64,000 nt of DNA, taken from assembly GCF_003589595.1 (NCBI RefSeq), contig NW_020653750.1, positions 1,235,305 to 1,299,304 of the forward strand, given 5' to 3'. The DNA comes from Hyposmocoma kahamanoa. Taxonomy: Eukaryota > Arthropoda > Insecta > Lepidoptera > Cosmopterigidae. Of the stretch, positions 34,875-45,371 are shown in pieces (the stretch's first letter is position 1; each line of letters begins with the position of its first letter). The notes beneath the pieces were generated by a model. The model searched no databases. It was not told the origin of the DNA and saw only the letters and a list, made by a program, of their open reading frames with translations. Both the position numbers and the translations under genes were made by a program.

Positions 34875-35629
34875 CAAAAAGTTGATACAGAACGTGAAAC
34901 CTATAGGTACCTGACCTGTCAATACTTTCTTATCATCTGTATTTTTTGTATTTATTTATTGTCACATGTACATAGTCAGATATTACAAATGTGTTACATA
35001 TCGACTAGAGTGTAGTATAGGACACTGCAAGTCAAGATATTGAATACAATATAAGAAAATATAATTAAACAAAAAAGAAAAATTTACGATAGAAATTGAG
35101 AGGCGTAAAAAAATGTCAAAATTTTAAATTGATGTCAAAATAATTTTAGAACTAAAGCTAAAAAATCATTCAATCAGTCATTGTCTTGAACAACGTGTAA
35201 TTTATTTGGATTGCCATGTCTCGCAATCATGTCTCTCATTATGTTCTATGGATAATATTTTGCTGCTAACAAGAAAATTATTTTCTACTCCCAGCTTTTG
35301 CCAACAACTTTGTGCCTCTATATCCGTCACTTGAGGAGGTACAATGTGTTTTGACATAGTAATGGAAGCTGTGAAGCCTTTCACGAGCTTAACGGCCTAT
35401 TAGCCTGCATGTGACAGGAGTTTACCCATCGCAGCAAGCGTCAATAATAACTTCTTTGTTGTGGCAATATCGACGGCTAAGCTGCTGTATTGGTTAGTTT
35501 CTTTTAGTTAAAAAAACTGCTATAATAGCAAGTGGAAGGCTATTGTCTTTGTATGCACCGATGAGAAAAGGGCGTGAAGTGTTGTGAAGGTTTTTGGAAC
35601 TTTTCTCACAATCGTTTCTTTTTTTATAA
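34875..35629. other. Spacer
   Basis: A minus-strand frame over 35202-35384 (SKHIVPPQVTDIEAQSCWQK) has mixed composition, but I recognise no family. Confidence 0.3.
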
Positions 35630-35922
35630 TATCAAGTGACGGGACGAACAAGCCGTGTGGCTATATATCTGTTCTGTTCTGTGTAACAGTTGAAGTGCCA
35701 CTCAGAGCTTTAAATCGCTAAGATCTGAGAGATACAGCCACTGCGCCTGTCACTCTGAGATATAAGTTGAAAAGTCTCATGTGTCTGTAATTTCACCAGA
35801 AGCCTTACCCTTCAAAATCAGAACGCAGTAATGCTCGCATTACTGCTTGGTGGCAGAAATAGGTAAGGTAGCAGTACTTCCTTGGACGAATTCCTTCACA
35901 AGGAGGTCTACTGCTACTAGAT
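35630..35922 (-). repeat. SINE-C copy 7
   Basis: Reverse-oriented near-full copy from AAGTGACGGGACGAACAAGC to GGAGGTCTACTGCTACT. Confidence 0.85.
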
Positions 35923-36374
35923 ACGTGTGTTATTGTGAAACCTACTAACAATATCTATTGGCGAATGCTGAAAATAAAATAATATCAGTTGTTTAAACTA
36001 CTTACATAAGCTAGTGTCTAATATTCATTATCTCTCTGTGAAGTCATAAAACGATAGACGTCACAATTTATACCGCAAGATGACTAAATGTATAAATAAA
36101 ATACCGGGACCCAAATGAGAGAAAGTAAAACTTCCTCATTTACCTTGTATTTACGGTGAGCTGGGTTCATGAAGTAGTCATGCATAAATACATCAAATAA
36201 ATGTAGGTACCTAACTCAGAATATTGCCTGATATATTATGTATGTATTACCACCTTAGTCTATTTCTATTACTATTTTTACTAATAGAAAGTAGTAGTAG
36301 CTTACTAAAATGTAGATTTTAATAATTAAGCGACCTCAAATCGTTCCCCTGAACCCAAAGTAAGTAACTAAACC

Positions 36375-36541
36375 GCTTGTGTTATGGAAATCGAAAACAA
36401 TGACGGTACCACAGACATCCAGACCTGAGACAATATTGGAAAGTTGGTTTCTACGTTGACCCAGCCGGGAATCGAACCCGGGAACTCAGAGATGGCGACA
36501 TCATGAAAACCGGTGTGCAAGCCGGTCGACCATGGAGGTCT
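36375..36541 (-). repeat. SINE-B copy 2 (uninterrupted reference copy)
   Basis: On the minus strand: GACCTCCATGGTCGACCGG, GGCTTGCACACCGG, B box GGGTTCGATTCCCGGC, TATTGTCTCAGGTCTGGATG, TGTGGTACCGTCATTG. It defines the order used to join the two split copies. Confidence 0.85.
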
Positions 36542-36571
36542 ATAGATCATAATTTTAATTTGTTTATAAAA

Positions 36572-36795
36572 AAAACCGACCACAAAATTTTGTACAACTA
36601 CATCTATTTGCCAAGTTTTATTATAATCGGTGAATGAAAAGTGCCACCGTTAAAGGCGGAATATTTTCTTCAAATTTGAATGGGACAACTGCTGAAATAA
36701 AAGAAATCAGTTCACAAATGACGGAGTAATCGCGTAACATACACACAAAAACAAATACATTCGAATTGATTATCTCCTTTTTATGAAGTCGTTTA
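36572..36795 (-). mobile_element. MITE-D copy f
   Basis: AAAACCGACCACAAAATTTT at one end and TTTTTATGAAGTCGTTT at the other; GGAGTAATCGCGTAACATAC inside. Confidence 0.7.
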
Positions 36796-37570
36796 AAAAC
36801 TAGTTTTTATTGTTTCATCGATATATGTATAAAATCTCAAATTTGATTGTCGACCGCCTACAGTTTTAAGTACTATACGATTGCAAAGCACACAGTAAAG
36901 TTGACTAGCTGAAATGTAAGTATAAATATAGGAGGACCACAGTCGGGTCTCAAAACAAAGTTTGGTTCCTCGAACCACGTAGAGCCCGCAATAACCTGGA
37001 TTAAAATGTCTGACGTCGGTCGGACACGAGTACATGACATAAATAAGAGTATAAAATATATGATTACTTTCAGTAAACATAATATATGGAGATTGCTTAT
37101 AAAAATTATATTCAAGTCGATGAATATGCATTCTAAATGTGAAAAATAGAGATGATAGCAGTAGTAGTCCTTTTAAATAAAAAGTCATCTCAATCCTCCA
37201 CTCAAGTCACTCCTTTTAAGTAAAAAGAATAGAAGTAGAAAATAGTTAATATAATAATAATAATAAGAAAGAGGTTGAAGTAGGCTCTTATTACACAAGA
37301 TACTGCATTTATTTGATTTCGGTCTGTAAGTTAGGTAAAACTAGTGTAATAAAGCTCTGAAAAAGAAAAAAAACCAGATAGATAATAATAAAGAAAGCGG
37401 TTCCCGGTCAACTGCGCAATTACCGGGGTGCTCCCGTTTAAAAAATCAAAAAGAATCTTTTAGATCATGGGAAAGCCGAGAGTCTAAAACAGATATCCAA
37501 AATTTTAACAATAATGTACCAGACAACCACACCAATTGCCTGCTCTTCAAACTAGAAAATTCCTTTTACT
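36796..37570. other. Spacer
   Basis: Has a short ATA run at 37249-37266. The two overlapping minus-strand ORFs at 36793-37188 show no domain. Confidence 0.35.
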
Positions 37571-37733
37571 ATGAGTACCAGAGCAACGGCGTCCACTCCG
37601 GGGCATTACCCAGAACACCCAGACCAGAACCAATTTAGAAAAGCGAATTTCTTCAAACTGGTCCCACCGGGAATCAAACCCGGGACGTCATCCAGCGCCC
37701 ACAATGCAAACCGTTGGGCCACCGAGGTCCTCA
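37571..37733 (-). repeat. SINE-D copy (tRNA-derived)
   Basis: On the minus strand: GACCTCGGTGGCCCAACGG (A box), GGGTTTGATTCCCGGTGGGA (B box), TTCTAAATTGGTTCTGGTCT body. Distinct from SINE-A and SINE-B after the B box. Confidence 0.75.
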
Positions 37734-38295
37734 ATACACCTACGTACTTAGCAACGTACATGCAATTAGTCTTGTTTCTTTTCCTATTTCGCAAACTGTG
37801 ATCCGAGTCAATTTATCGACGTTTATGTTCTGTAACAAACGATATTTATGACAATTTTCCTTTCCCTCATTATTTCGACCCAAATACAAAAAGCATTGTT
37901 AATGGAGGAAGTTATATTTTTATTTTTAGGTCAACCAATGAATGAAACAAAATTATTCTTCGAAAATCCTCTCAGGGGGTTTACTCGCGATCTCCGTCCG
38001 ACATTCGACCGAAACAGTCACTGTCAATTAAGTAATACACGACCAAACCAATAGACATGTCAAATATGAAGCTCCATTCGCATCATGCATCTTTTAATTT
38101 GATCGAGTATTACACTTATTTAACATTAATTGTTTCGATCAGATGTTGGACGAAGGACGGGAGTACACCTCCACAACAAACTGTAGAAATTTATAAAAAG
38201 GTCCATATTACAATCCATTCAAATTTTCAACAAAATGCATTAGGCATATAAAAAATGTAATAACAAATAGTAATTTATTCAGTTCCAAACGAAAA
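37734..38295. other. Spacer
   Basis: No recognised feature. Confidence 0.35.
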
Positions 38296-38349
38296 ACATT
38301 GCTTTTATATAATAGTTATTTGTCATGCAAGGCTGCTAAGTTTTTGTTT

Positions 38350-38530
38350 GCCACGAGTGCTTGCATTGAAACCTGAGCAAGCGAAGGAAGCCAAGATTGA
38401 GCTACGAGCGAAGCGAGTGGTTCAACTATACATTCCTGAGCGTAGCGAGGGTCTCAAGATACGAGACGCAAAACACTTTGCTACCGAGCGAAACACAAAA
38501 CTTTGCACCTCATTGAAGCGAGGGAAATGT
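38350..38530. repeat. Reiterated GAGCG.AGCGAG motif cluster
   Basis: Variants CGAGCGAAGCGAGTGG, GAGCGTAGCGAGGG, CCGAGCGAAAC and GAAGCGAGGG are spaced 40-60 bases apart. This creates a 61-codon ORF by composition alone. Likely part of a non-coding mobile element. Confidence 0.45.
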
Positions 38531-38867
38531 TAGATGAATGAAAAACAGTTGAACTATAAAGAAAAAGTTTATCTTCGAATTTATACCTCATCAATTTTTA
38601 TTCTTGCTAGTACTTCTACTTTGTGTGATTAAGTGATTATTGGAATTATTTTAGTTCTTCGACGAATTAAAATAATTTTATAAACACAAAAGTTATCATT
38701 GTCAATTTAATGTCAACAAAAATAAGAATAAAATATACCAACGGATTTATATTACATAAATAAGTAATGTACGACACACCGCTTAATTGAACGTGCCATT
38801 ATTATTTTTTTCATCGAAAGAAAAAGTTTGGTGCACCGCAGTCCATCGACAAGTTCGAATTTCAAAA

Positions 38868-38903
38868 ATTCCACGCTAGCGTGCAAAAGCGTTTTTTGCA
38901 CGC
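38868..38903. repeat. Nested palindromes
   Basis: CACGCTAGCGTG (palindrome) runs into GTGCAAAAGCGTTTTTTGCAC (stem-loop). Confidence 0.6.
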
Positions 38904-40112
38904 AGATTTCTAATGAGAAAGAAAACCTTTCCGAGCTAGTAAGGTGAAAAGAATATTATTCAATCTCAGAATTCACGCTGGATAGTAATATCTAACAATG
39001 TCGTCTCGACGTATAAATAAACTTTATTTACATTTATAACACCTAATTCAAACTTGCATGTCTATGGCGAAAATTAATATTACATGTTATTAATACAAGC
39101 TAGACTTAAGTACAATTTGCTATACCCTGGCAGGACCCATGCGATACTATCATTTACTTACATACAGTTACAACTGTATTTATACCATGGTTAATTTTTT
39201 GTTAATTTATTTCTAACACATTTGATGCTAAGAATTAATACCGTTTAGAAGGCAAATTGCAAAAGATGGGAACTCTGAGCAATAATTACGTCAACTTTGC
39301 TTTTATTAATATTGATACTGGTTTTACAAGAACTAACAATGTCGCTTATGCTAAAGTTCGTATTCGCGATACAAACAACTTTTGCGAATCTAACACACTT
39401 GCCAGAAAAAAGCCTGTCATGAAACAAAAACTTTACACTAAAAAGCTGTTTAATTACAGATTCTGTGTACCTGAATGACAAAAATTCATGACAGTGACCC
39501 ATTTAGCTCTCACAGGTTGTCTCGATCTATCGTATTGGAAAGAAATTATGTACACAAATGTTTTGTGTACATAAAGAGCTAATCTCTTACTCATTATTTT
39601 CAGCGGAATCTGCCTTACGAAAGAACAGTAGAGTTTAATCAATGTGGCGATTTCAAATACAATTTGCTTACCTGTGAAATAAAGATTATTTCAGGTTTAA
39701 GTTGAAAGAAACGTTTACGTATGGTGATATTAAGTGAAGATAAAACGCACAGCAAAAAGCAATAAAAACTTCAATATTTCTATGGAATTTACTTAAATGT
39801 TTATAGCGCTTATTGAATTTGGACAAAATACTTGGTATAATACCAAGTGTGTTTTTCGTCAAGTATTTATTTGGGCAATAAACACACACAAAAACAATAT
39901 AATAAAGATAATAGAAAATAATGACAATCCCGATAAAGCTTTTAATTCCATGGGTCTTTCTCATCCAGATAATGAGATACTTTATATTAACGCTTTTTAT
40001 ACAGTTTTTTTTTCTTTATAGAGGTTTTACATTTGTACAATGGTAAATATTGAGTTTAGATTTGTTATATTTACGTATATACAGTAATAACAACTTGATA
40101 TACAATTTTCTA
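38904..40112. other. Spacer
   Basis: The ORFs at 39245-39502 (both strands) and 39686-39964 show no domain. A small TGTACACAAA/TTTGTGTACA hairpin lies near 39548-39571. Confidence 0.35.
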
Positions 40113-40395
40113 TACATATAAGCCGTGGTAGCCTACGTGGTTTGACTTACCACCTCTCAAGCTGAGGCCATGGGTTCGTATCCGGCCTCGTACCTCCGAG
40201 TTTCTCTAAACTTGTGTGTAAAATTTAAATTTACTGAGGTGATAGAAACTATCGTGATGAAACCTGCACGTCGAAGTCGGTTCACAACCCTCGAAAAACA
40301 TGTGAAGTCCCCTACCCGCAATGGACCAGTGTCTAAACCCCTAACGAGGAAACCCCTACCCAGCAGTGGGAAGTATGGTTTGATGATAAAAAATT
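40113..40395 (+). repeat. Long tRNA-derived SINE (fifth tRNA-headed type)
   Basis: Head GCCGTGGTAGCCTACGTGG (A box), CTCTCAAGCTGAGGCCATGG, GGGTTCGTATCC (B box). Body with GAAACTATCGTGATGAAACC, and 3' end CCCAGCAGTGGGAAGTATGG, TTTGATGATAAAAAA. This matches in outline a widespread lepidopteran SINE ending in 'GCAGTGGGA.GT...GGCTGATGATG'. Confidence 0.8.
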
Positions 40396-40429
40396 TACGC
40401 AGCCACTAGTGACTTCAACCACTGAACTT

Positions 40430-41135
40430 ACGATAGAAGCATCTTGTCAAATTTAATGCTACCAAAACTCAGGCGTGTCTATTCTCCACAAATCGGAGTC
40501 ACTTTGACCTAACTCCGACTTTTCGTGATATATCCATACCGATAGCCGACCGTCTACAGCTACTTGAAATGGACACTATCATCCTTCGACAGATACATTG
40601 AATCCATGGCATAGAATGCAGCCAGGTAGCTTGGCACCCTTTAGAAGGTATACCGGTACTTCAAGCCAGTACATTTGCTTTAGTTGTACCAAGCACAAGT
40701 CCGGTCGTGTACACTGCTGCCATCTATGTGATGATTGTGCTAAATAGCAACTGGTCATCTTAGATTTGGTTGAAAATCATGCCAAGAGCCTTAGGTGACT
40801 CAGATTTAGTAGAGGCGAAGGTGCAGGGCCTTGAACACCGCCGCACAAGTTGCCTACTTACCGGTAATCTTCAGAATATGTCACGGCGAGTGTGCATGAT
40901 TTTAATTCCGCCTTCCCATTTCCATCATCGGGGCACTAGACGTAGTCAGAAGTCCACCCGATCCACCCCAATATTGTGGATATTCCAAGGATTCGCACGA
41001 AGCGTTAACTTCCATATTTATATGACGAACGCTACAACTTCAACCTTTTCAAGGCAAGAGTGAATAGGTATTATTTAGGTATGTAAGTTCCATCGTCGAT
41101 CTCATCGTCACTTTCCATCAGGTGAGGTAAAGGTG
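40430..41135 (+). pseudogene. LINE-J C-terminal region, copy 3
   Basis: Pieces: RYIESMA, LYQAQVRSC-like sequence near 40690, then GDSDLVEAKVQGLEHRRTS, ILIPPSHFHHRGTR and FNLFKARVNRYYLG-like end at about 41070. The order matches the antisense copy at 59-60 kb. Many frame changes. Confidence 0.65.
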
Positions 41136-41362
41136 TTTTACCTTTACTGCACTTATTTTGTTATAAAAACGTAGATCTGACTTTTGTATTTATTTATAAT
41201 ATTATTATTATAAAATTACAATTTAGGAGCGTCAAGTTTTTCAATAATAAAATATGAAATTATAAATGCCTCTGTGGCCGTGAGTTTGGGTGTAATTTGT
41301 GGTTGTCTATGTGTGTGTCCATGATACCCGCGACACAGAGTTTCCCTAATGCATGGCTATTT

Positions 41363-42703
41363 TATTTATTTATTTATACATATATTTCAGGCCACATGAC
41401 CCATATAATATATACCTTAAGGACTAACATACATACAATATTATATGACAATAAAATAAACAACTAATCTACACGTATTGCACTTGTCAGCGACGTGTGG
41501 CGCAATCCGGGGTCTGGTAACCGGCCGCGGAATCGCCGATATATGACTCCCTTCAGCCAAAACTCTTCCTTCATGAATGCCGACAGATGTTCTGTCGGCT
41601 CTCTAACCACAAACGAATTAAAATTTACGTTGTGGCGGGACTCCAACCGCTCGACCTTCAGTGTGTATTTGGCTTTTAGCCTGTGTACTCCACTATCTCC
41701 TCAGACTTCGTGGAGTAATGTAGTCGCGACAGGTACAGCAGCGTCTTGGTGTTGCTGAACGGAGCAAAAAGTTCGATCCTGTCGGTGCTGTGCCACAAAG
41801 GTTCCGGTTGGTGGGCTTCTTCTTCCCCTTCACCACCTTTGTGAAGCCGTCCTCATAGCATTTTTTTAGTTAGTTTTGCAACTTGGGAGACAGGCACACG
41901 GGTATTACTTTTACTCTTAGCCGATTGCCGCCTCATGAGTTTCGAAGTGGCGAATCGGCTGCTAGAAGCGGCTACAGCGGCGTATGCACGTGCAGGGGCT
42001 GACATGCTTACGCGTGACATTTCCGCCGGGGCGGAAGCGCGGGCAGCAGGGCGCGGCGCATGGCGCGCGACGGCAGCAGCGATTTGTGCCGACTCGACAC
42101 TGCTGATGGATGCATTTTGCGTCACACGACGCGTGTTTACATTAGTGACTTCTGGTGACCTACATACCGAAACAGCGTTGCTTAATAACGCAACTTGGGC
42201 ACGCAGCTCACTTATGGTGTTATCTGAAGTCTCCGATCTACACTACAACTCGATCAGGCTTGACTTCAGGGAAGTGATATCCTTCCGCAGCCCGGTAACA
42301 TCGACGTGATCGAATGTGACGGGGGGCAGTTTGTGCAGCTCCTTCGCCACGAATGTAGGCACGTCGTCGGGGTCAGTCTCCTTCAGGAGTGTGATAACAT
42401 ATTGGAGACTCTTCACGCCTCCGTCTCTCCTGCGAGATGGCATCTGCTCAACTTTGCCGAGGCTCTCGAACAACAGCATCTTGCCACTGCAAATCTCATC
42501 CTCGTTGAAGTTGGATTTGCAGATTTGCAAGATGCTGACTTCGTCCATGATATCGATGGCGTGTTGGACAGACGTCAAAAAGCTCATTGGCTATGGCATA
42601 TGAGTTGTTGGGAACCCATTGCCACTTACGCGCAATTTCGAATTATAATAATTCTCACTGTGTATTGGACGCGTCCGTTTCCGCACGCGCACCGAACTGC
42701 AAT
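41363..42703 (-). mobile_element. ORF1-only LINE (half-LINE), apparently full length
   Basis: Inserted in a SINE-A copy, with a near-duplication of the target (GGCTAT on the left, GCTTTG on the right). The 3' end on the minus strand is GGCCTGAAATATATGTATAA followed by (TAAA)n. The 5' end on the minus strand starts around CAGTTCGGTGCGCGTGCGG, about 100 bases before the ORF. Only ORF1 lies between: no endonuclease or RT segment is present, although both ends are. It presumably moves using proteins of a full LINE, like HAL1-type half-LINEs. Confidence 0.7.
41464..42587 (-). pseudogene. LINE ORF1 protein (Jockey-like), broken
   Basis: ATG at 42587. The N-terminal part reads EVSILQICKSNFNEDEICSG and LGKVEQMPSRR, then LLKETDPDDVPTFVAKELHK and LPPVTFDHVDVTGL, a block common in lepidopteran Jockey-type ORF1 proteins. 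An in-frame stop at 42243 is followed in the same frame by an alanine/serine-rich linker to 41853. After a frameshift, the C-terminal domain reads HNVNFNSFVVREPTEHLSAF and MKEEFWLKGVIYRRFRGRLP. ORF1 proteins bind element RNA. At least one stop and one frameshift make this copy inactive. Confidence 0.7.
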
Positions 42704-42750
42704 TGGTTGCTTTGTTGAGTGTGTGCGTTATTATTATTATTATTATTATA

Positions 42751-43977
42751 AATTGACAGTAACTCCTAAGTGAACTAAAGTGTGCCCTCAAAAGGGATGC
42801 AGAGTCATTTAGTTTATTTAAATCTAAATTGTATGAACATATTGTTCACGACCATTGACTACTACTGCAATATGGATTAAATTTATATAATAATAATAAC
42901 TACTTAATAAAGTAAATTTGGAAAGAGTTGAACTCAATTTGTATTAGTATCAAATAGTAATATTTCATTGTGTAGTTTGTACTATGGCTTTGACTATAAT
43001 ATTGTTAATTTGCGGATTAATTTTTAAGTTCTCATGTAAGTGACAAGTTGTCTTAATGAACATAAATTATTTTTGAACCCTTTTTGCCCATGAACCACCA
43101 AATTACAGGTACATAAGTCAAAAGACTCATATCTATAAAATTATTTCGAATTTAGTACAGCAATTAAATTAAATTGTTCTTGTTCTAGTGAGCATTTTAA
43201 TAAGTAGACCATTTATGAGATCGTCATTTTAAGAAGTGGACATTTTAACAATATATAAATTTCGTTCGTAATTTTCGTTTTTAAACGTAGTCATTAGTCA
43301 CCAAAAGGTCATGTTTTCCGTTTTTTTTTTCTATCCCAATTATATACATTCATCTTTTTAATGTTCCTTATTTAATCCGTGAAAAGTCTTTTAATAAAAC
43401 GTTTATTTGTTTAATGAAAAGTTTAATGTAAATTATTAATCAAAAAATTATTATTAATTTTAAAAGGCGTAACTGGGGAAATACACGCAATCGGTAAATG
43501 TAAATGTCCATAGCGATGATTTAGGAAATGAACGGCTGCTAGTCGAGTCACATTAATAATCCCTGGTTAAAGAATTTTGCATAGGCCCGTTTTCGCCTTG
43601 TCCGGGAAGGGTCGACACAAGGCGGGCGTAATGAATTAAATTAGGTCCCAATGATAACCTCTCCGCACAATCTCGCCCCGGGATGGGGTCGGACGATGAT
43701 GTATGAATACTGGATGGGTTAAGAGCCCGGATATAAAAGGTAGAGCTCTGATGGAAGATAGAGTCGACAGCACCGTGGGCTTTACACTTAATATTTAAAT
43801 TCGACCCTATGCCTTTTGCGATAAAAACGGTCAAAAATGTAAAATCCAGTTTGCTGGTCACTGTTATGTACACATTTACCTAATTAAAGAGATATTAAAG
43901 ACGTACCCCTAACGAATTTGAATATAAAACATAAGTATATGTATACATATATACCATATTCAACAGTACAGAAAAGC
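42751..43977. other. Spacer
   Basis: A CpG-richer patch at 43560-43800 is unrecognised. Confidence 0.35.
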
Positions 43978-44026
43978 CTACATACCTCCATAATTTAAAC
44001 CGTATTTGAATTATGGAGGTATGTAG
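43978..44026. repeat. Perfect 18-bp hairpin
   Basis: CTACATACCTCCATAATT (43978-43995) pairs perfectly with 44009-44026 around a 13-base loop. Confidence 0.85.
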
Positions 44027-44517
44027 ATAAGTACATAGGTACATAGATTTTATATATGAATTTTTTTAAACCAACTTTGGAACATTGGATTACTTAATTA
44101 TTTTTAACCTCGTGGTCAGTTTAAAGTGTGGCGAACAAAATTCATTAGGATTCCAATTTCGTTGAAGTTCAATAAATTATTGTCAGTGACTAAAGACTTA
44201 GGCAGATTTACATACATAGGTACACGATCGCTATGAAAACAATTAATTTGACTACGCTGAGTTTCAATAAATTAATGGTCCCATCTTCACAATTTGTAGT
44301 AAAAGATATGGTTTCAAGCTATTCTTAATAATATCTCAAATAGATAGATTCAAAAAAAATATGCTTATTTACCTCAATATAGAGCGTCTCAATGACGTTA
44401 GATTTTCTTACATTAGTAAGTTTTTTATATAATTAGAAACCATATTGATATCGACTACATTTAATTTTAGACTAAGTCATCTTAGATCAGAATCAAGTTG
44501 GCGAAATATTTTAGTAG

Positions 44518-44805
44518 CAACAGAACTGCTTGTGATAGAGTTCGTCCAGGGAAGTACTACCATTTTACCTATTTCCGCCGCCAAGCCGTAATGTGAGCAT
44601 TACTGCGTTCTGGTTTCGAGGGTAAGGGTGAAATTGTGAAATTCCAGGCACACTTGTCAACTTGTCTAAAGGTGACGGGCGCAGTGGCAATACCCCTCGG
44701 AACTTTGTGATTCATAGATCTGAGTGGCACTGCAACTGTTATGGGCAGGCTTACCATCAGGCGTACGACTTGCTCGTTCCGCCACTTGGTACCATAAAAA
44801 AGAAT
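44518..44805 (+). repeat. SINE-C copy 8
   Basis: Full length from AGCAACAGAACTGCTTGTG to CACTTGGTACCATAAAAAA. Confidence 0.85.
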
Positions 44806-45308
44806 TAAATCATCGCAATAGCTACATATATTTTTAGACAAATATTTTTTTTTATGTACATAATTTTGATATATTTTTTAATAACTAAGTACTTGGTTAT
44901 ATAATTTACTAAAATTCCTTGAATTTACAATTATATAGTACTTTACTTTTACTTAAAAAGTTTATTTAAAAACAATTGGTTCCGGTATGTATCTATCAAA
45001 ACTCTGTACGTACTTATTTGCGTACCTCCATTCTCTTCACTTCTTCGACGATTTCATTGTGTATGTCTATTCTAGCAAAAAATATCTATGTGCCGGGACA
45101 AGACCTTGCTAATGTCAAGTGGTCCGGTAGCCCAAGAGTTATGTGCATAACGCCTGCTCTGTGATTTATCTCGTTTGCGTTTCACCCCACATACATATGT
45201 ATGGTACGACCACGTACATTTTATCAAACTCGCTCTGACCGCTATTGAGGAGGATACCCGCACTTCATTTTCACAATTTATAATATGAAACTTTTTATTT
45301 ATTTTCAG

Positions 45309-45371
45309 ACACCCAAAAAAGCGGACAAGCGACTTGCAGCACTGTATAAGAGAAAAGATAGAAATAAATGA
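45309..45371 (+). CDS. Possible terminal exon of an unidentified host gene
   Basis: Preceded by TTTTTATTTATTTTCAG ending at 45308, a strong acceptor. In phase 0 the exon reads TPKKADKRLAALYKRKDRNK then TGA (45369-45371), a lysine/arginine-rich C-terminus with good coding look. It is followed closely by AATAAATGATAAATG and an A-run, consistent with polyadenylation. No upstream exon could be identified, so the gene is unknown. It could be chance. Confidence 0.3.
   Translation, partial: TPKKADKRLAALYKRKDRNK

Larger units (their letters stand above)
41268..42750 (+). repeat. SINE-A copy 7, internally deleted and split by a LINE
   Basis: The first part, 41268-41362, has GCCTCTGTGGCCG joined directly to GTGAGTTTGGGTGTAATTTG, so the A-box end to the B box is deleted. 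It then runs to AATGCATGGCTAT. The rest of the SINE (TTGAGTGTGTGCGTTATTATT...) appears at 42704-42750. The 1.34 kb between is the ORF1-only LINE. Confidence 0.75.

Noticed and set aside
36793..37188. 131-codon minus-strand ORF
   Set aside because: No domain, no supporting start or splice signals, and an overlapping rival ORF in another frame.
38348..38533. 61-codon charged ORF
   Set aside because: Its codons are the GAGCGAAGCGAG repeat motif read in one frame.
41935..42309. Alanine-rich 124-codon plus-strand ORF
   Set aside because: Also antisense of the Ala/Ser-rich linker of LINE ORF1.
42306..42773. 155-codon plus-strand ORF
   Set aside because: It is the antisense of LINE ORF1, which has the recognisable protein on the minus strand.
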